Below are positions 22,986-35,209 of a stretch of DNA of 64,000 nt, in pieces. The notes beneath the pieces were generated by a model. That model was given only the letters and a program-made list of their open reading frames with translations. It was not told where the DNA came from and searched no databases. The position numbers and the translations under genes were made by a program. The stretch is from Hypholoma sublateritium FD-334 SS-4 (Eukaryota > Basidiomycota > Agaricomycetes > Agaricales > Strophariaceae), in contig KN817583.1 of NCBI GenBank assembly GCA_000827495.1, positions 99,763 to 163,762 on the forward strand, read 5' to 3'. How positions within the stretch are numbered: position 1 is the stretch's first letter; each line of letters starts with the position of its first letter.

Positions 22986-25770
22986 ATGTCGCAACCGTCT
23001 CACGCTTCAAATTTTCAGCTCGATCCCGGGGTACCGCGCCGTAAATCAAGGCTAGCAGTCCACTCCGTTCTCAAGGCGCTCTTTGTGCTGGGCTGTCTGT
23101 GGGCCGTATATGTAGTTGCCAGCGCTGTCTACGCCGGCGTACGCAGCCGAAATGCACCTCATCCGACTCTGTACCAGGACATGGACGTGCCATACAAGCC
23201 GAGCGACGTTGTTCGACCTCTCCTCGACGCAAAGCAGACGTTCAGCGTCGTGGCTACTGTATGGGCCCGGGATCCCGAGTTTGGAGGAGAAGATGTGTCT
23301 TCTGTTGGTTCCGCGGACGCGAAGGCGCAAGGCGATCTGGTTCAGGGTGGGCCAGTCTTACATGAGCGGGCAATATTCTCCGACACAATTTTTCGCGATC
23401 TTCGTCTCGAAAGCGAAACGAGGGATATACAGACGGCGGTAAAACTCAAGATACCCACTTCAATATTGTAAGTAACATCATGCATTCTTCAAAATATGAC
23501 AGGACCCAATATTGTCGTCGCAGCCTCAACTCTAAGTTATGGAACTACGATCTCCGTGCATCGTTTGTACTCATCCCCGATACTCCTTCGCCACTGGACC
23601 ATGCAGTTAATTATTCAAGCTGGATTCCGAGTGGCGTGAACTTTCCTTCTGTGAGGCCTTGGACGTAAGTTTATCAGCTTGAGTAACGATATATCTAGCT
23701 CAAAGCAACCTCAATATTAAACTTACCTTGCTTCCAGAGACAGTCATCTCCCTTCCATTCAGGATCAAATTGTTGATTCTTACGGGGTATTCATACCCCT
23801 CCTTGCCTTCATGCCAATCAACTCCACCTGCCCGAAACCCTCAATCGCCATCAAGAGTGCACAACAAATGATTCCTGCACCACAAGACAGTGACTCCGAA
23901 GACGATATGGACGATATGGATATCCCAGCCCTGTCACATCCAGAGCACGCTCGGACGAATTTTATAAAGTCGTATGCGTCTACGGACAGTCACTCAGTCC
24001 TTGATGCACACCCGTATATTGTCACTCGGTATGTCAAAGTTGATTATCGGGTGCTGCTTTCCGACGGGTACTTGCAGATCCCATGTCCGTGTAGTGGATA
24101 TGGTGCGCCTATACAATCGAACTGCATATGTGAAACATCATCACGAGCTACAGTCGAATTCTGTAAGTTCGAATTTAAGGTATATCCCGAAGTTGGAGCT
24201 CATAATCATGCAGTGCGGAGGCCGACTCGTCGACAATACCCTGTCAGATTGGCGATTGTGCCACAAGGATTTTTCTACGAACGGGAATGGCGAAACGAGA
24301 GTAAAGCTAAGAAAATTCGACCCAAATAGCCAGCAAATGCACGTAGAATGGGCTTATGGGCCTTATCTATCGCTATTTGAGAGCGCTTGGGGACCTCTGG
24401 TACTCTTTCTCTTGTCTTCTTTCTCATCTGGGCTGAATTGGACTCTTTAATTTCTTCCTTAGGATCTTGTCAAAGTCCCAGTTAAACGCGAGCAGTGTGA
24501 CGAGGCAAAGTCCCCGTCGCCAAATATTTCGGCAATACATGAGGGTATAATTCTGTTTTTTTTTTTTTCCTTTTCCATACACCTGCTGATGTATCTGACA
24601 AGGAAAAGCGGAAGACACATACATGAACGTTCAGTGGAACGTCGTGTTCTCCATAGTTTCTCCTGGGCAGCTCTTCTTGGCGGACTCTATGGCTCTAGCC
24701 GTGTCCGTCTATAATATGAAACATACTTTGGAAACGGAGGCCGAAAGGCAGAAAGTACAATCCCGAGTTGAATATCTGAGTATGTGTCTATGGCCTCCGT
24801 GGTTTTCATATTCGCTCTAAATTGACTCAATACCCGCTTTATAGATGCACTAGGAGGGCATAAATTCAACGAAGACTCTCACCCAAGGCTTCACTCTACT
24901 TTATACGTTCTATGGTGAGTCATCCACTGGCATTGTGATTTTATAGCTATTAATTGATCATCCCTACTATAGCATAACCACCTCAATCATCTCGGGAATT
25001 TTCGCATTCCATTATTGGCTTACTCGTACTTCAACAGTCGGGATATCCATCCAAGGCAGCGCCCTCATAGCTGTTGCATCGTTATTACACATTCAATCAA
25101 GTGGCTCTGGTGACTTGAAGAAAAAACAATCAGTATCGGAATGGCTATTTGTCCTGCTAGTGGGGAAACTGCCGCTCGCTCTGACAGATATATTTATCCT
25201 GAAAGCTATTTTACGAGTTGAATTAGGCTGGCATAAGAGATGGATTCCAATTTTACGTATCTTACCCGCCACGCACCTCGAGAGGGCTAGTTCGCGCATT
25301 GAGGCACGGATCCCATGGATATACAAAGCATTGGTAAGTCATTTCCAGTTTGGATGCATGGTTTATTGGTCTTAAACCGAGTGTAGGCGTTTGCCGTGCT
25401 ATCCACAGCATTTTCCTACAACCAGATACTGTCTTTATTTTCTCTGACTCCTTTCGACGCTCAAGAAACGCTTGTCACAAGCGTCTTCAGTTTCCCCGCA
25501 CTCGTCCTGGGTCCTGCCCTCCAAATACTCTTTAATTCTCGTTCCAAAACCTTTGCAGGGCTATACCGCCCAAATGCACCTTTGCTCTTGCTCGAGACTC
25601 TCTTTGGCGCTGCCAAGGCCCTCCCAATTATTGTCGGCAATATCCCCTCGGCGAAAGGAATGTCTCTTTTTGGGACGACGAAGTTGATGCTCCACTTGGT
25701 CTTGACATACCAAGCAGCTGTGTACTCCCCTGTTAATGATCTGGAAGAGGAAGATCAGAGTACGCTCTGA
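22986..25770 (+). CDS. Large conserved multi-pass membrane protein, function unknown
   Basis: Starts at ATG 22986 (MSQPSHASNFQLDPG). One membrane helix near residues 28-50 (VLKALFVLGCLWAVYVVASA) is followed by a long presumably lumenal or extracellular domain: TLYQDMDVPYKPSDVVRPLL, IFRDLRLESETRD, an exon with DYDLRASF-like VLIPDTPSPLDHAVNYSSW, and an acidic stretch DSDSEDDMDDMD. After HVEWAYGPYLSLFESAWGPL and DLVKVPVKREQCDEAKS come the C-terminal helices, including STLYVLCITTSIISGIFAF, GISIQGSALIAVASLL, EWLFVLLVGKLPLALTDIF and LLLETLFGAAKALPIIVG, ending QSTL at 25770. About nine or ten exons; the junctions near 24020-24310 are uncertain. The architecture, one N-terminal helix, lumenal domain and C-terminal helix bundle, recalls CLPTM1-like proteins, but I cannot claim homology. 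Confidence 0.75.
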
Positions 25771-26151
25771 TGGAATGTGTGTACCCAATGTGCGTATACT
25801 TACCTTGAAGCTGAAATTACAATGTATGTAGTTATACTATGCTTTTCGTAAATCTAGCCCCAAACTAGCCCAGTGGCTCTGCATTCTGAGGCCTCGCTTT
25901 GGAAAACATTTGTGTACATACCCAACGGTTCCTTCCAAATATCCAGATACTTTTATTCATCCCTCGTACTTCGTCCATGCCAGGTATCTTATCCTTCTAA
26001 TTTGGCGCGTTTCTTCTCTGGCCATTTTCATTTAGATTAGATTAGATACGAGTCAGACCAAATATTTGGATCCGGTTCCGGTGTGAGTAGATAAAGAGAC
26101 CTGACTGAATCCAGGGCATCTCCCTTCCTTTCTTATTTCTTCTTCCCTACG
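25771..26151. promoter_or_regulatory. Spacer with pyrimidine-rich promoter of the FHA gene
   Basis: Immediately before ATG 26152 lies a CT-rich run (26118-26149, CATCTCCCTTCCTTTCTTAT and on), a common core-promoter feature of fungal genes. No TATA box at a convincing distance. The left part is the 3' flank of the membrane protein gene. No other gene. Confidence 0.45.
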
Positions 26152-29100
26152 ATGGACGACGACATCGTCTTCCTCGGTACATCGAGGCCCACAATTCCGT
26201 TACCCAAAGCTCGACCCAGTGTACGCCCGGTGACTGGTGAGTCCCTTGATCTCGCATGATCGCCCTTACTGATTCCCATATCCCCCATGCCCAGGTATCA
26301 CACTACATGTCGAGAAGAACGGAGATGTGGCGGCCCACAGGCTAACTTTTCGCCGCGCAACGACAGCGGTAGTACATGTGGGAAGGCGGTCTGCATCGGA
26401 TGCGGCAGGCGACGACAGCAGCTCCGGCGGCGACGGCGCTGCGAGCTTTCGGTGTGCGGTCGTCAGTCGACGGCATGCCAAGGTCGCATTTTCTGATAGC
26501 GGTCATGTACGTCCCTCTTTGTAACCATCTCAGCGATACAGACTGACCCACCTTCCCATCGCCTGTAGGCATACCTCATCGATCTCGGCTCCCATCACGG
26601 CACGCATGTCCGCAGCCCCGCCGACCGCTCGGCCCGTGCCCTTGTTCCGGAGACCCCCACTTTGCTCGTCGACGGCGACCTCATCACGTTCGGAAAGCCC
26701 GTCGGTAAAGGCGACGAATCTGTGAGGCCCATCGTCGCTCGCGTTGAGCTGGTCTACACCCCTGTCTTGGCTAATGCCACCGACGGATCTATTACCAATT
26801 CCTCCTCGAGACCCACCACGCCGTCTACCGCTCATGTATTCTCTGTTTCTTCGTCAGGCAGATATGGTATTCCTGTCGGAATCAGCGCATTCTCTTCCTC
26901 AGCGTCGTCTTCGTCTTCCGATGCCGAGGGAGAATCGGTGGACCATGATTCGTTTTCTGATATTGAAGAGATCCCACCGCCGCCTTCTCATTCGACAACT
27001 CAGTCTCAACCTCAGATGCAGTCACAACGTGAATCACAACCACATATTCAGTCTCCAACAGCATCTCAAGACCAGTCGTCTTCGTGGTCCGTACACCCTG
27101 CTCCGCCTATCCCATACATATTTGGCAAAGTTGCCAACACGCTGCGATTCCAACCCAGGAATGTGCCGCTTCGAGACTCAGTGTACACCCCTCCCTGGCT
27201 CAGCAACCGCTTCCAGCACGAATCTACAACACAAGATCAACAGCCGCAACAACCAGCGAATGCGGGTGACGGTGAACAGGACAAACAAGCCGGCGGTATT
27301 CAACTTTGCGACCCCCCTCGCATAAGCGAGGATCTCTTTCAGCGACAGGAACGGCTGCGGGATGCTTTGGGAAGAAGGCGGGTGCAGCAGGTCCAGGAAG
27401 GTATTCAACCGGATGTACCGTCACCCTCAAGTGCCTCGGAGCCCACGGTCACCGGTGACGCTGGCACACCTTCAGCGCCCATCAGTACGGAGGCATCTGT
27501 CAACCTCGGCGCATCTTCTCCGGCGCCAACACCTGTATCCTCGGTCGTCAATCGTCTACCATCGATGACCTCTCTCATCGAGCGCCCACTTAACCACTTT
27601 AGATTCGCACAGCTGTCGCAGTTCTTCTTGGGTGGACTGGGCACCGAGAAGACGAAGATGGCTACAAATAGCGAGGGTGATGCTGATGTAGAAATGCCCA
27701 ACGCGGTTGGCACCAATCCCTCCCTCCCCGCAGCGGCAGAGTCCCAAGAACCAGTGCCTACGGGCGCCTCCGAGACCATCCAGAAGAATGCGGTTGAGAC
27801 GTCGAATCCCATCAAAGATTTAGGCGCTGAAGCTCCGGGCGTCGACGTTCATCCCTCATCCTCCTCAGGTCTCTCAGTGGACGAATGTGCGCCTGCTGTT
27901 CCTCCTACGATGCCTCTTAGGCCCCTCCCGCATTGGACAGAGGACTTCAGGCCCACGTCGGTTCCAATGCCGAATTGCAGACTCCCGTCGATCGCCAACG
28001 CGCTCTCGCCTGGACCCGCGAACGTTAATGTACACGTTCACGGCCCCGCGCACAATACGTGGGTTCCTCCCCCACCATGGTGCTCGCCGCCCGCCCCACA
28101 CGCGCTCGCCGCAGCCGGACCATACCACTTGCCGCCTACACATTCGCCTGAGACCACGGGCACGTGGTACTGGAACGACTCGTTGTGGGAAGCGTGCAAC
28201 TTCGCCGGTCCCGTGGAAGGCAACGCCCAGAGCGACGGCATGCGGCAGCAGGCGCACCAGGCCTGTGCGCGTATATTGGCTCCCATCGCAACCCCCGCAA
28301 ATTTCAGCCCCGTCTCCGCCGAGAAAACCAGCGCCCCGGTTGAGGTCTGGCGTAATGTTGACTACTACCCGACCCCAGCGACTGCAGTCGACGCGGGGGA
28401 CGTCGACGGCGTGCGGGGTGCGGCACAGAGTCCTCCACCTGCTCCACGGATCCCTGCCCCCGCGTCCCCGGGACTTTCGTACGCGTCATCGCGCGAGGCG
28501 TCGCCGGTGGCGAGCAAGACCGAGGATCGGCAACTCGAGCGCGAGCGGAGCGAACCGATGGAGCTCGCCAGTCGCAGCCCAAGCCCCGCTCTGCCGCAGC
28601 GTGTCGACAAGGGCAAGCGCCGCTTGATCCAGTTCTCGTTCGATCTCTCCGACGAAGACGAAGACGGGGACATGGACTGGGACGGGGACGGGGATGACTC
28701 CGACGACTCCGACGAGGATAGCATGGACTTTGAGCTGGCGGCAGAGTTGGCGTCGTACACAGAAGATAAAGTCAAGCCGGGGCCCGGGAATATGCATCTC
28801 CTGACGCTCATGCGTGACAAGGTGGCGGCGCACGAGGCGGAGATCGCGCGTGAACAAGAGCGGGAGCGAGAGAAAGAACGCGAGCGGCAGAAGGAGTGGG
28901 CGGAGGCTGTCGAGGAGCGCGAAGAGCTCCGACGTGAAATCGAGCGCGAGGAGCGCAAGGATGCAGAAATACGTTCCGTGCAGTGGACGGTCAAGAAACT
29001 CGAAGTGCGTTGGTTTTGCCGTATATCTTCTAGTACAGCATACTAAAGTTGACGACGCAGGGGGATTTCAACACGTTCCGCGCGCTAACGAATGTCAAAC

Positions 29101-29992
29101 TCGCTGATCATACTAGCCAACTTACCTCATTTGACGGGCGCATCCGTGAGGTGGACGCCGAATGTGGTGTTTTGTGCGTACGCGTAGAGTCACTCAGCGA
29201 GCGGTGTGAGGTGGCGCAGATCGATGCTGCGAGCGTTAATGCTACGCTGGATAATATCCTGGAGTCTGGCGAGCGTCAGAGGGTGCACAAGGAAGGCGAA
29301 GATGACGCTGCGATGGTTGATAGGGAAGCGGTGAAAGCAAGCGTGAGCGATGTACGGGCGCTGATTGATGGCATGCTCCTTTCCCTCTCATCTTTCTGTT
29401 CATTACTGATGACACCATTACAGAGATGAAGGCCCTCCACACGAGCACCCAAGCACAGGCCGAGGAGGAACTACGTGCGCTGCGCTCGCTGCGCACAGAG
29501 GCCGAGGCGGCTTACGTGGCCCTCGCGCAGCAGATGCGCGAGCAGGTGCAGAAGTCACAGGTACAGACACAGGTGCGTCACCCGCCGTATCCCATCGCTC
29601 CCGGACAAGCCGCCGACGATGCTGCCCCGCAGCCGCCTGTGCTGCCGTCGTTGAAGCGGAAACGCGATGACAGCGACGAGGACGAGGCGGCGCCCGCCGA
29701 CGGCGACGGCGACGACGAACGCGCCCGCGAAGCCGTCAGCTCGGCTAGGGGCATGGACGCGAACGTGAACGCAAATGAGCACTCCGCGCATGAGATGGCC
29801 GACGACGTGGTGATGGATGCGCTTCCACTTCTGCTCGCCACGTCTACCCCCTCCCTATCCACTTCTTTTGAGCGAGGGACGACGCCTCCGCCACGCAAGC
29901 GTGCACGGAAGATCGCGCGGCTCGTCGTACGCACGGCGACTGCAGTGGGCGTCGGCGCGGTCGTTACGTGGACCGCGTTGGCGTTCAGCTGA
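26152..29992 (+). CDS. FHA-domain, coiled-coil, tail-anchored protein (SLMAP/Far9/10-like architecture)
   Basis: Five exons, 26152-26236, 26295-26506, 26569-29004, 29061-29370 and 29424-29992, give 1,203 residues. An N-terminal FHA phosphopeptide-binding domain carries VGRRSAS, VVSRRHAKVAF and IDLGSHHGTHVRSP, with the conserved Arg, Ser-Arg-Arg-His and Gly-His-His-Gly-Thr. A long Ser/Pro/Gln-rich disordered region follows, then an acidic run (DEDEDGDMDWDGDGDD), a highly charged coiled coil (EREREKERERQKEWAEAVEE) and later heptads around LTSFDGRIREVDAE. The extreme C-terminus has a basic patch (RKRARKIARLVVRTA) and one hydrophobic segment (VGVGAVVTWTALAFS), i.e. a tail anchor. FHA plus coiled coil plus tail anchor is the plan of STRIPAK subunits SLMAP, Far9/Far10 and PRO45; orthology is inferred from layout only. 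The last intron (29371-29423) appears to use a GC donor. Confidence 0.85.
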
Positions 29993-30959
29993 GCGCAAAG
30001 TGTTACCTGGAGCCCAGCTAGAAGCGTGTCCGAGTTCGCGGACGGCCGCGCGTTATAATAGCGATACGGTCGTTCCGATGGACAGGGAGGGGTTGTGTGA
30101 AGACGGGACGGCTCCGTCGATGCCCTTGGGTTGGCCTGCGCTGGACCCAGATGTTAGGCTATAAGTTGTAAGATCAAAATGAGGCTTCCAGAAGAACGTT
30201 TGAAGCAGTTGGTGGGGTGCTGCAAAAGCTGTACGATATGTATTATAGGGACTCGGTTTCTCCTTTCATTCCTGCCATATTAAATGTGTTGTGTAAGTAC
30301 TTACTACCTTGGTCCGTTTCATGGTCTTCCGGTTACGATGTACTCATCCCTCTTCCATTCCACTGTTCATTCGTTTTATATTGGCATCTTTCTTCAGTGT
30401 TTTCGTTGTGGGCTTTCCCGACTTCTACCCATCAACCCCATTTACTGATCTTGGTATTGGTGTGCTGTGCCAGTAGTATGTACTGAATGTCTTTAGGTTA
30501 CATCAAATTTGATATATTTATGACCATTATATCGCCATCCAGCAGTGGGGCAGCTTTGTCGTTCAAGTTGTACAAAAAATAATACGACATTGTTTCTAGA
30601 AATTTACAGAGACTTGCCATCTTCTCTATAACGGCGAGTCCTCTGTGAACATGGCATAAAGTGTATATGTCATGCATTATACTCTTTCCGCACTACGAAT
30701 CCATACGAGTGTGTTGCAACTGCCAGTAGAGGGAGCAGGGAGGCCGCGCCGCGCAGAGCCGCGCACTTAGCAGCGGAAAGGCCGGCCCGACGGTTTCTCT
30801 GACCCGTCGTCGACGAGTTATGGATTATTACATACGTCATATTCCACTTTCTATACCTTCTCACCTACATCAACCCCCATATCCAACTTCTCCGTGGCTG
30901 CTATTTTGCCATTCTCTGAGCGTCGACCCTTGCTCGACCCCAAGAAGTCGCGGGCAGGC
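29993..30959. other. 3' flank of FHA gene and spacer
   Basis: Likely 3' untranslated region of the FHA gene, then AT-rich sequence. A long open plus frame at 30217-30486 has no family resemblance. No gene recognised. Confidence 0.5.
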
Positions 30960-31676
30960 GCGATGCGTGCATTTCCATGAGTTTCGTGTCGCTCTGTGCC
31001 ACTTCGCGGAGTATCGTGAGGAGAGTCTTGGAAGCGTATGTACTTGTTCCCGTTGTGCAAAAAGCGCTCTATTGAATGGAGTATCATTCACCTCGATAGA
31101 GTAGCCAGTAGCTGGATCAGACGTGTTCTGCCACAAATACACGGAGGACTTGGGCGCCTCATCCAACCTTTGCAGCGCCACTATTTAGCTTATGGCTTCA
31201 GAAACTAAAAAAGTACATACCGATGGCCTCGTTACAGTGAACAATGTTTTAAAATAACTATGATGTGACGTACTTGGCGAGTATATTCTTGACTGATTTC
31301 CCAGCGTCGAGTAAGTACGCAGGAAATCCGAGTATTGACGAATATGTCGGCGCTAACCTCCTGTCTCGCGATGGTAAACATGATGAAGAGTAGGCTTACC
31401 GTTTTTATCGCTGGTCAGGTAGACGTTTGCTTCCTTTGCAACTTCATCTACTCGTGGACTCCCTTTTATAGCAATTTAGGTCCTCACTCAAGTGGGGAAT
31501 TCTTTTGGAAATCTGACCTGCGGCCCGCCTTCACTCAAAACTTCGGTAACATTGCCTTCCAAACACACTCGAAGCGCGGCACTCTTGAAGTGTTATGATT
31601 GATCATACGTTAGTATGTTGTATAGAACGACGGTGATTATGACTAACACCAGAGATTATAACAAATAGCGCGGTAT
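30960..31676 (-). pseudogene. Decayed O-methyltransferase copy (relic 1)
   Basis: Homologous to the intact O-methyltransferase and in the same orientation, about 5 kb away. Reading down the minus strand: homology begins near 31676 with ACCGCGCTATTTGTTATAAT (intact: GCCGCGCTATGTGTTATAGT), then HFKSAALRVCLEGNVTE, then ADIFVNTRIS with a broken frame, then LDEAPKSSVYLWQNTSDP and FNRALF. It then jumps to KTLLTILREVAQSDTKLM, which in the intact enzyme lies far downstream (KILTNLREVAQRDTKLI). The whole SAM-binding core is deleted between these two blocks. Introns are retained. There is no start codon and no catalytic region, so it is non-functional. Confidence 0.85.
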
Positions 31677-33188
31677 TACAACATGGACAGCGCGCCCTGA
31701 AGGAGCTCAGGCGCGCAGAGCAATACTGAGTCCGGCAAGAAATCGCTGATTGCGCTCCCCGGTCGCATCATAATGGCCTGTAGCTAGACGTAGCGCGTGA
31801 AATGCTCATACGTGGACGCTGGTTCCCGCACTCACGTCACGCGCGGAAGCTGGCGTCCGTAACACGCGTAGCACAGTATCATAGCGGCCAATCTCATGTT
31901 CGCAGACACAGGCAGCCATGACGCAGGGAAGAACATCGCCCAGGAAAGTTGTAAAGTTTGCGGATAAGCTGGACCGGCGGAGTTGTGCTCCGGAAGTGGG
32001 CGGCCGGTGCGGAGAGCAACGGCGCCTGTACAAACGCCAAGGCTTGTGCAGAAGCCAGTTTGTGTACCTTAAAGGGCCCCGGCGAAGCAGACGGCGCCAA
32101 GGTGAAATGAGCAGTTCGTGGATGAGCCGGAGTGGGTTTGGGCATCGGAGGGGCAGGAGGTGGGCAGAGAGGAAGTGCACCCGTACAAGCGCCGTAGTTC
32201 GCGTGGGCGTCGAGCACCCGCGGGCGTTGTGGCCTGCATGGCCGCTGCGGTGCATGGGCGGAGCAGCAATGAGCAGCGGGTGCGGTGATCAGAGCTCGCG
32301 CTGGCGACGTTGCGGCCTTCGCGGCGGCGTTGTTGGGTGTTGGATGAGTAACATGGCGCGCACGAGCGTAGCTTTAAGAGCTCGCACAGGCACCGTGGCG
32401 GCGTTGTTGCGTCTTGGAGGGCCCGCGCTGAGTGAATTGGCGCCCCAGAGACTGACAGAGGACTGCCGGCGGTACTCCGCGTGGCGATCCCAAGCAGCAC
32501 TGGGCAACTCCAAGTAGCTGCGGGGAGCGTAGACATCCCTGCAGGTCGAAGAGCTGACTCGAAGTAGATTGAAGTTTGAAACGAAAGCCAAGTAACGACG
32601 AACGACGCGTCGTACTAAACAAAGTCACGTGGACATCGCGCGACGCGTTCAAGTGCGTTGGGGACAAGGCTNGGACTCGCGCGGAGGTGAACAGAGGCGA
32701 ACGGATGAAATCGGTTGTTACATGTTACACGCAAATACATTTCAGAGCATTTTTCCAACTTCGTGCTATTTGGAAAAAAATTACTTGAATATTCTAGCGC
32801 GCAAAACACATGGCCTTTTTGACTGTGCGCCACGGTTTAAGTATTTGGCTGCGCATAATCAACGCATAATCAAAGCTCGTGGAAATTAGATAGCACGGCA
32901 TGTATGGGTTGCAAGAAACTGTATGAAATACTACGAACGGCGGTCGAGTACCACTGCACTATTTACGCCCTGGGAAAGGCGGTGAATATGTACTGGACAC
33001 ATGGACTGCAGGTTGGGTAAAACATTCTTAGTTTTACTGTCTACGATGCCTAGACTGCCAGCACCCGTTCCAGGCCACGAACTTCTTCGAAGTGACAGCC
33101 GTGTCCACCACAAGAGAATTGAAGTAATCATCTAAAATGCCACCGATACAACATTTACTATATTTTAAAATGCAAATACACGGATATT
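31677..33188. other. GC-rich then AT-rich spacer with one ambiguous base
   Basis: 31700-32660 is GC-rich with several long overlapping open frames on both strands, which is expected by chance in such composition; none resembles a protein family. Two imperfect copies of AGCTCG-C-GGC-GCGTTGTTG occur near 32290-32335 and 32379-32410. Base 32672 is n. 32700-33188 is AT-rich and featureless. Confidence 0.45.
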
Positions 33189-33631
33189 TGTCGCAAATTT
33201 AGAAAGTGCCTTATAATCAACAACGCTTTGATTACGAACATCACGCTCAACCTTATAATTGCATATCTCCCATAATTTCTGCTCACTCTCCCTCAAACTT
33301 GCCCATATGTGTGTTATAGTACTTTTATAAGTATATATGAGTTTAGAATTGTTATAGAGCCCCAGTGAACTGAAGGACAAATTGTAATCAATTCCCGTGA
33401 CATAGCATTTGCCTTATAATGTCACGCAATTCGCAGAGTGTCATTCAGAGCTACACAGGTACCTTTTTGTAAAAATAACAATGAAATAATATGATATTGT
33501 ACTATGTTGATGTCTCCCAGTTTTTTGGTGGTATAATAATCAGTGGAAGTGGACATATGAAATTATAAGGTGTGCGTGACGTTCATAATGAAAGCGTTGT
33601 TGATTATAAAGCACTTTCCAAATTTGCGACA
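33189..33631. mobile_element. MITE-like element with long terminal inverted repeats
   Basis: 443 bp, AT-rich, non-coding. The left end (TGTCGCAAATTTAGAAAGTG) and the reverse complement of the right end (TGTCGCAAATTTGGAAAGTG) match for about 78 bases with roughly 8-9 mismatches. The left arm spans about 33189-33266 and the right arm about 33554-33631. The motif TTATAAT recurs inside. No clear target-site duplication is visible. It encodes no transposase, so it would depend on an autonomous element elsewhere. No second copy was noticed in this window. Confidence 0.8.
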
Positions 33632-34515
33632 TTGTTGATAGAGATTATAAAAACCATCGTATCCCGAGGATCACAGGGGCTCAGCCGGAATTATGGCGAT
33701 TGCTAATTATCTCATCGTGCATTCATACCCCGACTTCGAAAGCAATGTCACCAATACCCCATATACGAGATGTTTTCGGAATTAGCTCCGCACCTTATGA
33801 CTTCACAGTATGAATATCGAGGAGTAGTGATTATTTGCTGATATCTACAGACTGATCACTCACTCCGTCTCTTATGAAGCACTTCCACGGGCGTGGTGGA
33901 GTAAGGAGATAATCAATTTGAGTGCTTTGCTTTGAGAAATAAGGCATCTCGGTTCTGAATCCTCTGGGCTCTTGGAATGAGCCATAAATATCACATCACT
34001 GATTCTGCTTTGTGGGAGCTGAGTGTTCCGGGCAGGTAATTACCGATAACCTATTTTCAGATAGTCGTTCAGTGGAGTCTAGCGCCCACTTTCCGAACTG
34101 CCCACTGTGGGCGCGCGCTCGCCCCTATCAGTCCCGCACGCGAGATGTTCCCAAGTGCCGATTTTGCTGTTATTTGGCTCCAGGTGAGTGAGATAGAAGA
34201 CCGTAGGGTCTGCCAGACGTGTTCTATCACCAATCTATCACTTACTAGAATCACTGGTGATCATGATGGATCTGCATCATATTACTTCGATATATTTTGA
34301 AGAGTACGTACTGCGATGTCGCCGCAGTGAGGATTCAATCGTACTCGAGTCAGGTAAGAACGTAGCGCTGTTTAGGTGGTATAGGATCGCGGTAAACCAA
34401 GTCATGGGCAACTACGCCGAGATAATTTGATTAAATTGGCACACCATGTAGGCAGTGCTAAACAGGTCTCGTAACACGGAGCACCGGAAGACAAAGAATG
34501 AATATACTCCCCCCC
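33632..34515. other. Spacer, no gene seen
   Basis: Sequence between the MITE-like element and the weak minus-strand frames beyond it. Nothing recognised. Confidence 0.45.
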
Positions 34516-35209
34516 TCAATTCGCGGCTTCAATTCGACAGGTTTCATGGACTGCCTGGACATTCTCGGGCTCTCCTCGTGCGACAAAGACCTCCCAACGC
34601 ACGGTGCGCCGTAGAGTGGCGGTGACATCTTGGACGCCTAGTGGATGTCCAAAACCGTTGAGGGCATGAGGGGGCAAGCGCTGCAAAGGTAGGTTCTTTA
34701 TCGTAAGCGTAGGAATCCGGGCGTGGCCTGAAGTATGGGAGATATAAATTAGATTGACAGTGGGCACGGGGAATTCCATTCGGCAGTGCTTCCGTGCCTT
34801 CCCAGCGCAGACGGCTATCTTTCCGGGGTGTTGTAAGGCCTGTGTGACCATTCCTTCGGCGGTGGTTAGTCAGGTCGGCACCGTGAGCATAGGTTGACGG
34901 GTTGACACAAAGACTTCGGTGAGTGGACAATGCGCTTCGCGTGAAGTCTATCGCGTCGCGATGGCGCAGACGGGGCAAGCGGGGTTGAATCCCACACGCA
35001 TAAAGTACAGCAAACGTAGACCACCAGAGCATTAAGTTTTGTCGATGCTCGAGCCTCACGTCAGATATCTGGCGGGCGAGGTCACGACGCGGGTAATCTG
35101 TCCCAGAAGCCGGATCGAATGGAATAGAACCACGGTGTGCGAGTTTACAGTTATCGACATTCTTCAGGACCGGATACATAATCGTCGCGAGCGAAGATGT
35201 AACCAGCAC
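34516..35209 (-). CDS. Possible gene fragment, unrecognised
   Basis: Two minus-strand frames have protein-like composition: one with LARQISDVRLEHRQNLMLWW and STFAVLYACG, and one ending RTVRWEVFVARGEPENVQAV before a stop at 34516. A 43-nt GT-AG intron is possible between them near 34845-34887, but the join does not lead into the second frame cleanly. I recognise no family. It could be a degenerate gene or chance frames. Confidence 0.2.

Noticed and set aside
27405..28994. Long open frames antisense to the FHA gene
   Set aside because: Expected shadows of GC-rich, serine-rich coding sequence on the opposite strand.
31806..32517. Long overlapping frames on both strands
   Set aside because: GC-rich spacer with few stop codons by chance; no motif, no splice structure.
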